A stretch of DNA of 64,000 nucleotides from Chitinophagaceae bacterium DXS (GTDB lineage: Bacteria; Bacteroidota; Bacteroidia; Chitinophagales; Chitinophagaceae), in the NCBI GenBank assembly GCA_030345135.1, contig CP128386.1, positions 6,431,623 to 6,495,622 of the forward strand. The letters run 5' to 3'. The position numbers and the translations under genes were made by a program. Below, piece by piece: positions 24,543 through 33,447 of the stretch (position 1 is its first letter; every line of letters starts with the position of its first letter). Under the pieces are notes generated by a model. The model was not told the DNA's origin and did no database searches. It saw nothing but the letters and a program-made list of their open reading frames with translations.

Positions 24543-27440
24543 ATGAAAAAAAGCTCTTCGCTCTTACTTCTTTTACTTTTTAGCAGTTTTATCCATGTAA
24601 TGGCTCAGAGTGGATCTATTAAGGGCGTTTTGAAAGACACAACAGTAAAACAATCGTTGAAGGGCGCAACAGTGAGCGTTTTGGAAAAGACAGATTCCTC
24701 AGTTGTCATTTATGGGTTGGCAGAAGATAACGGCATTTTCCTGCTAAAAAATATTCCCGCAGGCCCACATATACTCAGCGTCAGTTTTCAGGGATATGAA
24801 ACGCATTATAAACAGGTGAACATAGTTGCAGATTCAACTGTAAGTGCGGGTACAATTTATCTTCAGATGGCCGCAAATAATCTTGGTAATGTAACGGTAG
24901 AGGCGCCGCCAATTGTAGTAAAAAAAGATACTGTTGAATTTAATGCGTCCATGTTCAAAACAAAGCCTAATGCAAATGCAGAGGACTTGCTAAAAAAGCT
25001 GCCCGGTGTTGATGTTGGAACTGATGGAACCGTTAAGGCGCAGGGTGAACAGGTGCAGCGGATTCTTGTGGACGGGAAACGTTTTTTTGGTGATGATCCT
25101 AAAATGGCAACCAAAAATCTTCCTCCGGATGTTATTGACAAAATACAGGTTTTTGACGACCTGAGCGATCAAAGCAAGTTCACGGGATTTGACGATGGTA
25201 ACCGTGTTAAGACCATCAACATTACTACAAAGAAGAACATGCGCAAAGGTTATTTCGGACGCGCAATTGCAGGCGTGGGCAATAAGGGATTGTATGACGA
25301 GGCTTTGAATCTTAGCCGGTTTCACGGTGATCAGCAGATCACAATTATCGGGCAGGCAAATAACACCAACAACCAAAACTTTACAACTCAGGATATTCTT
25401 GGTGCATCCGGTGGTGGTGGCAGAGGTTATGGCGGAGGTGGAAATAGTGGAGGAGGTGGTCGTGGTGGCGGCGGTGGAATACAACCTACGACCAACAATA
25501 ACGGGATAACAAAAACTTTTGCCGGCGGGATTAATTACCGGGATGCATGGGGAAAGAATACTGACTTCTCCGGAAGTTATTTCTATAACAACATGCAGGT
25601 GCAGAAAGACCAGAACAGTGCAACTGAAAATCTGTACCCTGGAAAGCCCTCGCAGTTTGAGGATAAAGATCAGGCATCAAATAACAGGAACATCAATAAC
25701 CGGCTTAATCTGAATCTTGAGACAAATTTTGACTCATCCAATTCAATGATCATAAGACCAAATGTAAGCTGGCAGCAATCTGATAATAGTGCACAATCCG
25801 TTTCGAATAAGGTTATGAGTGATAAAACGACACCAATAAATAGCTCAGTCGCCAATAGTAACTCATCGCGCAATGGCTATAACGGTAGTGCTGATGTGTT
25901 GTTCAGGCATAAATTCAAAAAGAAAGCACGGACTGTGTCGTTTGATTTGAATTTTGGTGGCAGTTCAAATGACGGAAGTGGCAGTAACTATTCATTGAAC
26001 AAATTTTTTCTGCCAACCGGAGATTCTATAAATACGATCAATCAACAGTATGTAGGTAAATCAAATAGTCAGGGCTTCAGTTCAACAGTCTCCTACACCG
26101 AGCCGGTTACCAGGAACTCATTGCTGGAGTTGAATTACAACTATTCGTATAACAAAAACACATCCGACAAAACAACTTACGATTATAATCCCGATGAGCA
26201 GAAATATAGCATTATAGACAGCCTGCTGACCAATGCGTACGAAAACACTTATCATTCAAACAGGCTTACATTGAATTATCGCATTCAAAGCCAGAAAATG
26301 AATTTAAGCTTTGGATCAGGCGTGCAGTTTGGAGATCTTACAAGCATTAATCGTACAAAAAATCTTGACTTAACACAGCATTACACAAATATTTATCCAA
26401 CAGCTAATTTCAACTACAGGTTCTCTAAAACATCTAACCTGAGGTTTAATTATTCAGGCAGAACAGCACAGCCGAATGTTCAGCAGTTACAACCTGTAAT
26501 AGACAATAGTGATCCGATGAACATTCAAGTGGGTAATCCGTTGCTGAAGCAATCATTTACCAATTCGTTCAGATTATTGTATACATCATTTGACAATGTG
26601 AAGTTCAGAAATATGTTTGCTTCCGTTAATGCCAGCTTTATTGGCAACGCGATTGTAAATGCAACAATTACTGATTTGAAAACCGGTGTAGATACGTTAA
26701 TACCGGTGAATATGAACGGCTCATACAATCTGTCTGCTTTTTTCAATTATGGGTTCCAATTGAAAAATCCTAAATCCAATCTCAATTTCACCACAAATTT
26801 CAGCGACTCAAGAAGCGTTGGGCTTGTGCGTACATTGGACAGCGTGGGCGTAGCATTGAATAAGCAAAATATCACTACGAATTATACGATCGGAGAATCT
26901 ATCAAATGGACCACCAATCTGAAAGATAATTTCGATATGAATTTTGTAACGACTCCAACTTATAACATCGCTAAATACTCGATTCAGCCTTCTCAGAACG
27001 CCAATTATTTTTCACTCATTCTGGGCGTTGAGCCAACATATTATACCAAGAGTGGATGGGTATTGTCATCTAACTTTAATTATACTTATTACGGTGGCCG
27101 CGCAACAGGTTACAATACAAGTGTGCCATTATGGAACGCTTCTGTTGCCAAACAATTATTTAAAAAGAAACAAGGTGAGATCAAATTCACTGTATTTGAT
27201 CTGTTAAACCAGAATGTAAGCGTAACCCGTAATATAACTGACAACTACGTACAGGACGTCCATACCAAGGTGCTGACAAGATATGCCTTGTTAACCTTTA
27301 CCTATAACCTCCGCAGTTTTTCCGGAGCTGCTCCGCAGCAAAGAAACAGAATGGGCCCACCCTTCATGCGTGATGGCGGACCTGGCGGAAGACCACCGGG
27401 AGGAGGTATGATGATGCCACCGCCACCGCCGGGACAGTAA
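24543..27440 (+). CDS. TonB-receptor-like outer-membrane beta-barrel (CarboxypepD_reg plus OMP_b-brl_3)
   Basis: The start at 24543 is chosen for its AAAGGACGG leader and signal peptide (MKKSSSLLLLLLFSSFIHVMAQ); the frame is open 105 bp further upstream without signal features. In order: signal peptide, carboxypeptidase regulatory-like domain (SIKGVLKDTTVKQSLKGATV to about residue 110), a plug-like region (about 120-230, LLKKLPGVDVGTDGTVKAQG), a Gly-rich insert near residues 290-315, then a long barrel. The C-terminus is a Gly/Pro/Met-rich tail ending PPPPPGQ instead of an aromatic beta-signal. No TonB box was identified. Members are thought to be outer-membrane transporters with unknown ligands. 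It has its own terminator. Confidence 0.88.
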   Translation: MKKSSSLLLLLLFSSFIHVMAQSGSIKGVLKDTTVKQSLKGATVSVLEKTDSSVVIYGLAEDNGIFLLKNIPAGPHILSVSFQGYETHYKQVNIVADSTVSAGTIYLQMAANNLGNVTVEAPPIVVKKDTVEFNASMFKTKPNANAEDLLKKLPGVDVGTDGTVKAQGEQVQRILVDGKRFFGDDPKMATKNLPPDVIDKIQVFDDLSDQSKFTGFDDGNRVKTINITTKKNMRKGYFGRAIAGVGNKGLYDEALNLSRFHGDQQITIIGQANNTNNQNFTTQDILGASGGGGRGYGGGGNSGGGGRGGGGGIQPTTNNNGITKTFAGGINYRDAWGKNTDFSGSYFYNNMQVQKDQNSATENLYPGKPSQFEDKDQASNNRNINNRLNLNLETNFDSSNSMIIRPNVSWQQSDNSAQSVSNKVMSDKTTPINSSVANSNSSRNGYNGSADVLFRHKFKKKARTVSFDLNFGGSSNDGSGSNYSLNKFFLPTGDSINTINQQYVGKSNSQGFSSTVSYTEPVTRNSLLELNYNYSYNKNTSDKTTYDYNPDEQKYSIIDSLLTNAYENTYHSNRLTLNYRIQSQKMNLSFGSGVQFGDLTSINRTKNLDLTQHYTNIYPTANFNYRFSKTSNLRFNYSGRTAQPNVQQLQPVIDNSDPMNIQVGNPLLKQSFTNSFRLLYTSFDNVKFRNMFASVNASFIGNAIVNATITDLKTGVDTLIPVNMNGSYNLSAFFNYGFQLKNPKSNLNFTTNFSDSRSVGLVRTLDSVGVALNKQNITTNYTIGESIKWTTNLKDNFDMNFVTTPTYNIAKYSIQPSQNANYFSLILGVEPTYYTKSGWVLSSNFNYTYYGGRATGYNTSVPLWNASVAKQLFKKKQGEIKFTVFDLLNQNVSVTRNITDNYVQDVHTKVLTRYALLTFTYNLRSFSGAAPQQRNRMGPPFMRDGGPGGRPPGGGMMMPPPPPGQ

Positions 27441-27510
27441 GCTGTGAGCTATTAGCTATCAGCTTTTAGCCAGCAATATGCCGCCGGGTTGTTTCAAAAC
27501 CATTTTTAAT

Positions 27511-27556
27511 AGGTAATAGTATTTCTCGTTGAGCATATTAGTTACCTGTTTTTTTT
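27511..27556 (+). terminator. Terminator after the barrel gene
   Basis: AGGTAA (27511-27516) pairs with TTACCT (27542-27547), helped by an inner TAATA/TATTA match, and is followed by GTTTTTTTTC. AGCTATTAGCTATCAGC words, another degenerate repeat family, lie between the stop codon and this hairpin (27449-27468). Confidence 0.7.
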
Positions 27557-27602
27557 CAGGCGAGACGTTATTTGCGTGTTAAAGAAATAAGGACGGGATT
27601 CA

Positions 27603-27655
27603 CCTGCGTATTTCGTACTTCGTAAATCGTACTTCCTAAATCGTACTTCTTTTCG
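27603..27655. repeat. TACTTCGTAAATCG word repeat
   Basis: CGTATTTCGTACTTCGTAAA then TCGTACTTCCTAAATCGTAC: four drifting copies of a 12-14-nt word just upstream of the patatin gene. The same family occurs at 7038, 31774 and 57953. Confidence 0.7.
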
Positions 27656-27738
27656 AACCAACTTCTGCAGCAATTTGTTGATTATTTGTACCTTTTGCAT
27701 GTAAATGCCATTAGAAAGGAGATGGGCTAACACGAATT

Positions 27739-29961
27739 ATGAAAAAGTACCTGACCGGATTTTTCTACTCCATGCCTGTGCAAATGTTGTTTCTTCATTT
27801 TAAACGCTACCAGGTATTCCTGGTATTCTGGTACATTCTATTCGCAACAGTTGGTGGCGCATTCTTACAACCTTACGGAGCAAATTCACTATTCCTTGCG
27901 CCGGAATATCTTAGCCGCGTAAGTGCTGTAAGTACGGCCATTGTTGGTTTTGCTACGGGAATTTTTGTAATGAGCTGGAACATTACCACCTTTATTCTGC
28001 ATAGCAGGCATTTTAAATTTCTTGCAACAACATCTCAGCCTTTTCTAAAATATTGTATAAACAATGCAGTCATTCCAATTGCATTTTTAATATACTATTT
28101 AATAGTTGCGTACAACTATACCAATAACCAGGAATTAATAGCCTTCGGCGAGTTTGCGGTTCTTTTTAGTGGCTTCACTGTGGGTTTTTTGTTTTCTGTC
28201 ATTATTGCATTCAGTTATTTCTTCGGGACCGACAGAACCATTTATCATCAATACGCAAGTTTTATTGATACGGCCAACATGAGGTACGCGCTGGCAATTA
28301 AAGACAATCCGCTGCCGGCAGAAAAAAACGAAATGCGCATTGATTGGTTCTTTAGTGCGAAACTGCATTTACGTAAGCCAAGGGATGTAAGGCACTACAG
28401 TCAGCCGTTTCTTGATGCGATCTTTAAGCGCCATCACCTTGCAGCTGTCTTTGCAATTCTTCTGGCATTTATAATTCTGATAAGCATTGGCTTTTTGTCT
28501 GACAATCCTGTTTTCCAGGTGCCCGCGGCGGCCAGTATCATGGTGTTTTTTGCCATCCTTATTGCGTTTGCAGGTGCTGTGGCACTGTTTCTCAGGGGAT
28601 GGAGTTTTCCTGCATTGCTTATTTTTTATGTGGTGATAAACTGGCTTTATCTTGAAGATATCATAGACCTGAGAAATAAAGCTTATGGACTGGATTATAA
28701 AAACAAAAAAGAAAGACCGGTATATGAACGTGAGCAAATTCTTGCTTTAGCGTCAGAAAAAAATGTAAATGATGATAAAGCATACTATGAACAGGTGTTA
28801 AACAATTGGAAAGCAAAACAACAGGAAGACAGTCCTGTTGCTGTTGTCATTAACGTGAGTGGCGGAGGAATAAGAAGTGCAGCGTTTACCATGAATGTGC
28901 TGCAACGCCTCGATAGTTTGACAAATGGAGAGTTGATGAACCATACAGTGCTTATTACAGGAGCTTCCGGCGGAATGTTAGGTGCTGCATATTTTCGTGA
29001 ACTGTATCATGAAAAAATGATGGGTAAATCTATTGATCTGCGTGATAAATCTTATGTCGAAAATGTTTCCAGGGACTTGCTGAATCCTTTGTTCTCATCA
29101 TTTGTTTCCCGCGATCTGGTTGGTCCTGCAAAAAAATTTAAGGTCAACGGTTATGAATATGTAAAAGACAGAGCTTACGCTTTCGAGCAGAAGCTTGATC
29201 AGAACACTGGGGGAATATTGAACAAGAAATTGTCTGATTACCTGCAACCTGAAGCGAGTGGACAGATACCGCTGATTTTTTTCAATTCAGTTGTAAGCCG
29301 TGATGCCCGTAAAGTAATTATTGCAACACACCCAGCCAGGTTTCTCATGCAGAACCATTCTGATACGGCAAACCTTGTAGCTAACGATCCGGATGCGCTG
29401 GATTTTACATCTATGTTTGCCAAACAAAACGCGGGTAACCTGCGTGTGCTTTCGGCATTGCGGATGAATGCAACGTTCCCCTATGCGCTGCCTAATGTAT
29501 GGCTTCCAACGGATCCGATTATTGATGTTATGGATGCCGGGCTGCGCGATAATTTTGGACAGGAATCATCCATGCGTTTTTTGAATGTATTTGAAAACTG
29601 GTTTGAAAAGAATACAAGCAAAGTGCTGTTAATTCAGATTAGGGACAGGAGACTTGGCGATTGGGACAGGCCGTTCGATGCAAACAGCATTATGGGATTT
29701 GTAACAAAACCTTTGATGATGTTTCAAAACAACTGGCAACGCTTACAGGATTATTACCAGGGAGACCAGCTTCAATATTTCTACAATGGTTACGGCTCCA
29801 ACTTTCATCGCATCAGCTTTCAATATGTTCCGCGCCGCAAAGATGCATCTGCATCCATTAGCTTCCACCTGACTGCAAGTGAAAAGGTAGATGTTGCTGC
29901 CGCTGTTGAAAATACTTATAACCAGGAGTCTTTTAACACGGTAGTGGGATTAATGAAGTGA
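27739..29961 (+). CDS. Membrane-anchored patatin-like phospholipase
   Basis: 740 residues. The first ~320 residues hold about seven hydrophobic helices (for example STAIVGFATGIFVMSWNI). The patatin domain begins near 365: oxyanion loop GGGIR at 372-376, nucleophile elbow G-A-S410-G-G, and the catalytic aspartate in DAGLRDN near residue 600. The Ser-Asp dyad is therefore complete, and acyl-hydrolase activity on membrane lipids is expected, presumably on the cytoplasmic face. It is a fusion of a polytopic membrane part to patatin, longer than the usual ~300-aa bacterial patatin. It is monocistronic; AGAAAGGAG near 27713 is too far from the start to act as its ribosome site. Confidence 0.88.
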   Translation: MKKYLTGFFYSMPVQMLFLHFKRYQVFLVFWYILFATVGGAFLQPYGANSLFLAPEYLSRVSAVSTAIVGFATGIFVMSWNITTFILHSRHFKFLATTSQPFLKYCINNAVIPIAFLIYYLIVAYNYTNNQELIAFGEFAVLFSGFTVGFLFSVIIAFSYFFGTDRTIYHQYASFIDTANMRYALAIKDNPLPAEKNEMRIDWFFSAKLHLRKPRDVRHYSQPFLDAIFKRHHLAAVFAILLAFIILISIGFLSDNPVFQVPAAASIMVFFAILIAFAGAVALFLRGWSFPALLIFYVVINWLYLEDIIDLRNKAYGLDYKNKKERPVYEREQILALASEKNVNDDKAYYEQVLNNWKAKQQEDSPVAVVINVSGGGIRSAAFTMNVLQRLDSLTNGELMNHTVLITGASGGMLGAAYFRELYHEKMMGKSIDLRDKSYVENVSRDLLNPLFSSFVSRDLVGPAKKFKVNGYEYVKDRAYAFEQKLDQNTGGILNKKLSDYLQPEASGQIPLIFFNSVVSRDARKVIIATHPARFLMQNHSDTANLVANDPDALDFTSMFAKQNAGNLRVLSALRMNATFPYALPNVWLPTDPIIDVMDAGLRDNFGQESSMRFLNVFENWFEKNTSKVLLIQIRDRRLGDWDRPFDANSIMGFVTKPLMMFQNNWQRLQDYYQGDQLQYFYNGYGSNFHRISFQYVPRRKDASASISFHLTASEKVDVAAAVENTYNQESFNTVVGLMK

Positions 29962-30025
29962 GAAAAATTAAAAGTCCGCTTTTAACCAGCATTCTTCATA
30001 ATTAGCTAAACTATAAAAGCAAAAG

Positions 30026-30066
30026 ACTCACCCTGGGACGCTGTTCTTATGGGTAGCGTGGTGAGT
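30026..30066. other. Strong two-part hairpin after the patatin gene
   Basis: ACTCACC (30026-30032) pairs with GGTGAGT (30060-30066) and ACGCT (30038-30042) with AGCGT (30055-30059), separated by a 5-nt bulge on one side. There is no U-tract. It lies between the convergent genes ending at 29961 and 30130, so it may be a weak bidirectional terminator or an mRNA 3'-end protector. Confidence 0.5.
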
Positions 30067-30129
30067 ACTGTTATGCAATGTTACATGTTTTTATTTTATA
30101 TGTAATAGATATTTTGTTAATGAGATAAA

Positions 30130-30858
30130 TTATTTTTTCAATTCTTCTCCGGCTGCTTCATCAATAAACCAATGCAATTCTCCCGGTTCTGGTTTTATCA
30201 CCTGTGAGGGATAAACCTCGGGCCTGAATTCGCCCTCGATTACATTGTGCAGTACATGCGCCTTGTTTGCGCCTGTAACAAGAAATGCCACGGCTGCCGA
30301 TTGGTTAACCACGGGTGCCGTCAGTGTTACACGAAACATATCCTGGGAATCAAGCCACAAACTGGTGGTCCATTTTTTTTGTTCATGAATAACATCTGTT
30401 TTTCCGGGGAACAGCGATAATGTATGACCGTCATCGCCCATGCCTAACAGAACAACATCAAAAGTGTGCGTTGAGTTGTGAAAATAGTCCGCAAGTATTT
30501 GTTCATATTCAATTGCAGATTCTTCATGCGGGATGTCTGTGCGCATGATATGGATATGTTCTTTAGGAACAGGGACATGATCGAGTAATGTATCAAATGC
30601 CATTTTTGCGTTGTTTCTTTCATCCGTAAAAGGCACATACCGTTCATCACCCCAGAATATATGCAGCTTGCTCCAGTCTATTTTGTTCTTATATGCATCA
30701 CTTGCAAGTAACTCGTGTAATTTCTTAGGCGTGCTTCCGCCGGATAACGCAATGGTAAATTTATCCTGGTTTTTTAACGTATTGCTGATACGGTCTACCA
30801 ACCAGTCGGCTACCTGTCTGCTAAGGTCTTCCGTGTTTTTTGAAATATGAAACTGCAT
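30130..30858 (-). CDS. pgl: 6-phosphogluconolactonase
   Basis: 242 residues, the usual length for DevB-type enzymes. Motifs: ALSGGSTPKKLHELL (about 39-53, phosphate loop), IFWGDERYVPF (about 68-78), and LLGMGDDGHTLSLFPG (about 136-151). It hydrolyses 6-phosphogluconolactone in the oxidative pentose phosphate pathway in the cytoplasm. The usual partners zwf and gnd are not in the window. It is divergent from gmk, with 119 bp between the start codons. Confidence 0.93.
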   Translation of the reverse strand: MQFHISKNTEDLSRQVADWLVDRISNTLKNQDKFTIALSGGSTPKKLHELLASDAYKNKIDWSKLHIFWGDERYVPFTDERNNAKMAFDTLLDHVPVPKEHIHIMRTDIPHEESAIEYEQILADYFHNSTHTFDVVLLGMGDDGHTLSLFPGKTDVIHEQKKWTTSLWLDSQDMFRVTLTAPVVNQSAAVAFLVTGANKAHVLHNVIEGEFRPEVYPSQVIKPEPGELHWFIDEAAGEELKK

Positions 30859-30941
30859 AATGTTATTCTTTTCTTGTTACAAGATTACTTCTTTTTTAGC
30901 GTTTCGCCTTGACGTGTTGCGTTCAAAAATGCGTGTGACTG

Positions 30942-30972
30942 TTGGAGACACGCCTTTTACACTTTACATTTG
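30942..30972 (+). promoter_or_regulatory. gmk promoter (TTG / TACATTTG), predicting a leaderless mRNA
   Basis: TTG at 30942-30944, a 20-bp spacer, then TACATTTG at 30965-30972, both ideal for the Bacteroidota housekeeping sigma factor. The gmk ATG begins at 30978, five bases after the -7 box, so transcription should start at or within 1-3 nt of the start codon. Confidence 0.65.
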
Positions 30973-30977
30973 CTGCA

Positions 30978-31553
30978 ATGAATGAGCCAAATAAAAAACT
31001 AATCATCATAACAGCACCTTCCGGGGCTGGCAAAACCTCCATCACAAGATATTTACTTGCGAAATATTCAAACCTGTCCTTTTCTATTTCTGCCGCAACG
31101 CGTTTACCTCGGGGTGACGAGAAGAATGGTGTGGAATATTATTTTCTTTCTGTTGAAGAGTTCCAGGATAAAATACAAGAGAATGCTTTTGTTGAATGGG
31201 AAATGGTCTATGAAGGAAAATATTATGGTACTTTGAAAAGCGAGCTGGAAAGAATTTGGAGTCATGGTAAAACGCCTATGCTGGATATTGATGTAAAAGG
31301 GGCCATTCACGTTCAGCAACAGTTTCCGCATACTTCTCTATCTATCTTCATCGAACCGCCATCTGTAGATGAACTACGCAAGCGCCTCGACAGTCGCGGT
31401 ACAGAAACCGCCGAAAGTCTTCAGACAAGGGTAAATAAGGCCTCTTACGAAATCTCATTCAAATATCATTTCGACAAAATCATCCTCAACGACAATCTCG
31501 ATAAAGCCTGCAAGGAAACGGAAGAGGCGATTATGGAGTTTTTGAAGGGGTGA
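30978..31553 (+). CDS. gmk: Guanylate kinase
   Basis: 191 residues from the ATG at 30978; a TTG 36 bp upstream would overlap the promoter and add residues not found in the family. P-loop APSGAGKTS lies at about 13-21, then the GMP-binding segment SAATRLPRGDEKNGVEYYFLS, Tyr/Glu contacts around VEWEMVYEGKYYGT, and the lid region IEPPSVDELRKRL. It converts GMP plus ATP to GDP plus ADP. Expression may start from a leaderless transcript, which fits the lack of any purine-rich ribosome site. Confidence 0.95.
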   Translation: MNEPNKKLIIITAPSGAGKTSITRYLLAKYSNLSFSISAATRLPRGDEKNGVEYYFLSVEEFQDKIQENAFVEWEMVYEGKYYGTLKSELERIWSHGKTPMLDIDVKGAIHVQQQFPHTSLSIFIEPPSVDELRKRLDSRGTETAESLQTRVNKASYEISFKYHFDKIILNDNLDKACKETEEAIMEFLKG

Positions 31554-31559
31554 GGGGTG

Positions 31560-31910
31560 AAGGATAAGGCGTAAGGTATCAGGTATCAGGTATCAGGTTT
31601 CAGGCGATTTAAATTCAAAAGTAAAAAGTCTCAAAATTCAAAAACAAAGGTTTTGGCACCACACTTCGTCCACTAGCAACGTACATTAAGCATTATGCAT
31701 AATAGGATTCTGCTGCACCTAAACATCGTACACCGTACATCTAACACCATTCATAAATAGCAGCCTGTTGCACCTGGGTACTTCGTACTTCGTACCTCGT
31801 ACTTGATAACACCATCTGGCCGCTCACATCGTACACCGTACCCGCCCGAACGTACCGTCGGTGCGGGCGGGCATCTAACATCGTACATATTCATTATCTT
31901 TATCTTCAAC
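31560..31910. repeat. Patchwork of at least four degenerate word-repeat families plus a GC-rich hairpin
   Basis: The 370-bp spacer holds AAGGTATCAGGTATCAGG words (31572-31600), ATCGTACACCGTACATCTAAC words (31724-31745, again 31828-31850 and 31871-31885), and GTACTTCGTACTTCGTACC words (31774-31805). There is also a perfect CCCGCCCG (31841-31848) / CGGGCGGG (31864-31871) hairpin without a U-tract. No gene was seen. Confidence 0.7.
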
Positions 31911-31925
31911 CAATCCTCACTCCTC

Positions 31926-32744
31926 ATGTCGTTTCAAAACAGAACGGTTTTTATTACAGGCGCCAGCCGCGGTATAGGTAAAGCGATAGGTTTAAGGCTT
32001 GCCGGTGAAGGCGCAAATATTGTGATTGCGGCAAAAAGTGTGAGTGAAGATTCCAGGCTCGGAGGAACCATTTACTCCGCGGCGGAAGAAATGGAAAAGG
32101 CCGGTGGAAAGGCGCTGCCTGTGCAGGTGGATATCCGCGATGAGGCTCAAATAGAGACGGCAGTGCAACAAGCCGCTGATGAATTTGGAGGAATAGACAT
32201 ACTGATCAATAACGCATCGGCAATCAATCTTTCCGGCACAGAAAAGCTGGAGACCAGGAAGTTTGATCTTATGCATGATATAAATGTTCGTGGTACTTTT
32301 CTCGTCACAAAACATTGCATACCTTATCTGAAAAAATCGCCGGGGGCCCATATATTAACACTTTCGCCGCCGGTTAATCTGAATCCCAAATGGCTTGGTC
32401 CGCATGTTGCCTATACACTAAGTAAATATAACATGACGATGATGGCAATGGGCTGGGCGCAGGAATTTGCACAGCACGGAATTGCATCGAACAGTTTATG
32501 GCCGAAAACAACCATTGATACTGCAGCAGTAAGAAACTTACTTGGTGGCGAGGCGCTTGCAAAAATGAGCCGCACCACAGATATCCTTGCTGATGCGGCT
32601 TATTATATTCTAAATAAAAAAAATCTTCAATACACCGGCCGTTCTTTTATTGATGAAGAAGTGCTTACTGCAGAAGGCATCACCAATTTTGACAAATACG
32701 CCGTAACCCCCGGCGGCAAGCTCTACACCGATCTCTTTCTATAG
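31926..32744 (+). CDS. HSDL2-like short-chain dehydrogenase/reductase
   Basis: The start at 31926 puts the Rossmann strand at the N-terminus; the longer frame reads through repeat DNA. 272 residues with TGASRGIG (11-18), NNASA for the NNAG motif, and catalytic Y and K in AYTLSKYN. The segment around the catalytic serine, LTLSPPVNLNP followed by SLWPKTTIDTAA, is characteristic of the HSDL2 branch of SDRs shared with animal peroxisomal HSDL2. Unlike animal HSDL2, it has no C-terminal SCP2 domain. The substrate is unknown, with lipid-related substrates suggested by the family. The 112-bp repeat array begins a few bases after its stop codon. Confidence 0.88.
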   Translation: MSFQNRTVFITGASRGIGKAIGLRLAGEGANIVIAAKSVSEDSRLGGTIYSAAEEMEKAGGKALPVQVDIRDEAQIETAVQQAADEFGGIDILINNASAINLSGTEKLETRKFDLMHDINVRGTFLVTKHCIPYLKKSPGAHILTLSPPVNLNPKWLGPHVAYTLSKYNMTMMAMGWAQEFAQHGIASNSLWPKTTIDTAAVRNLLGGEALAKMSRTTDILADAAYYILNKKNLQYTGRSFIDEEVLTAEGITNFDKYAVTPGGKLYTDLFL

Positions 32745-32752
32745 CATCTTTC

Positions 32753-33447
32753 CTCTTACTCTCTTACGATCTTACTGTCTTTCATCGCTGATGTCTGATT
32801 TTTTGATCGCTGATCTCTTCATCTGCGAGAACACAACCAATCATAGACAGCACTTATTCTTACTATCTTACTGTCTTACGATCTTACTGTCTTTCATCGC
32901 TGATGTCTGATTTTTTGATCGCTGATCTGTTCATGCGCGGTAACACAACCAATCATAGACAGCACTTATTCTTACTGTCTTACTATCTTACTGTCTTACT
33001 ATCTTACTGTCTTTCATCGCTGATGTCTGATTTTTTGATCGCTGACCTGTTCATCTGCGAGAACACAACCAATCATAGACAGCACTTATTCTTACTATCT
33101 TACTGTCTTACGATCTTACTGTCTTTCATCGCTGATGTCTGATTTTTTGATCGCTGATCTGTTCATGCGCGAGAACACAACCAATCATAGACAGCACTTA
33201 TTCTTACTGTCTTACTGTCTTACGATCTTACTGTCTTTCATCGCTGATGTCTGATTTTTTGATCGCTGATCTGTTCATGCGCGGTAACACAACCAATCAT
33301 AGACAGCACTTCTTCTTACTATCTTACTCTCTTACGATCTTACTGTCTTTCATCGCTGATCTGTTCAACTGCGAGAACACAACCAATCATAGACAGCACT
33401 TCTTCTTACTATCTTACTGTCTTACGATCTTACGGTCTTACTGTCTT
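32753..33447. repeat. Hierarchical tandem array, about six copies of a 112-bp unit
   Basis: The landmark CATCGCTGATGTCTGATTTT starts at 32783, 32895, 33015, 33127 and 33239, and a shortened copy at 33351 lacks about 22 bp. Periods are 112, 120, 112, 112, 112. Each unit contains ATCGCTGATnT words, a conserved AACACAACCAATCATAGACA block, and a run of 8-nt words CTTACTGT/CTTACGAT/CTTACTAT. The 120-bp period is one extra 8-nt word. The array fills the whole gap between two convergent genes, ending at the stop codon of the lipid kinase. 112 is not a multiple of 3, so the array does not encode a repeat protein. Confidence 0.9.

Noticed and set aside
25405-25490. Gly-rich repeat in the barrel gene as a diversity-generating or phase-variable tract
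   Set aside because: Simple GGTGG-type low-complexity coding; no reverse transcriptase or template repeat is visible in the window.
32753-33447. Possible CRISPR array
   Set aside because: The whole 112-bp unit is conserved between copies, with no unique spacers, and no cas genes are present. It is a tandem repeat.
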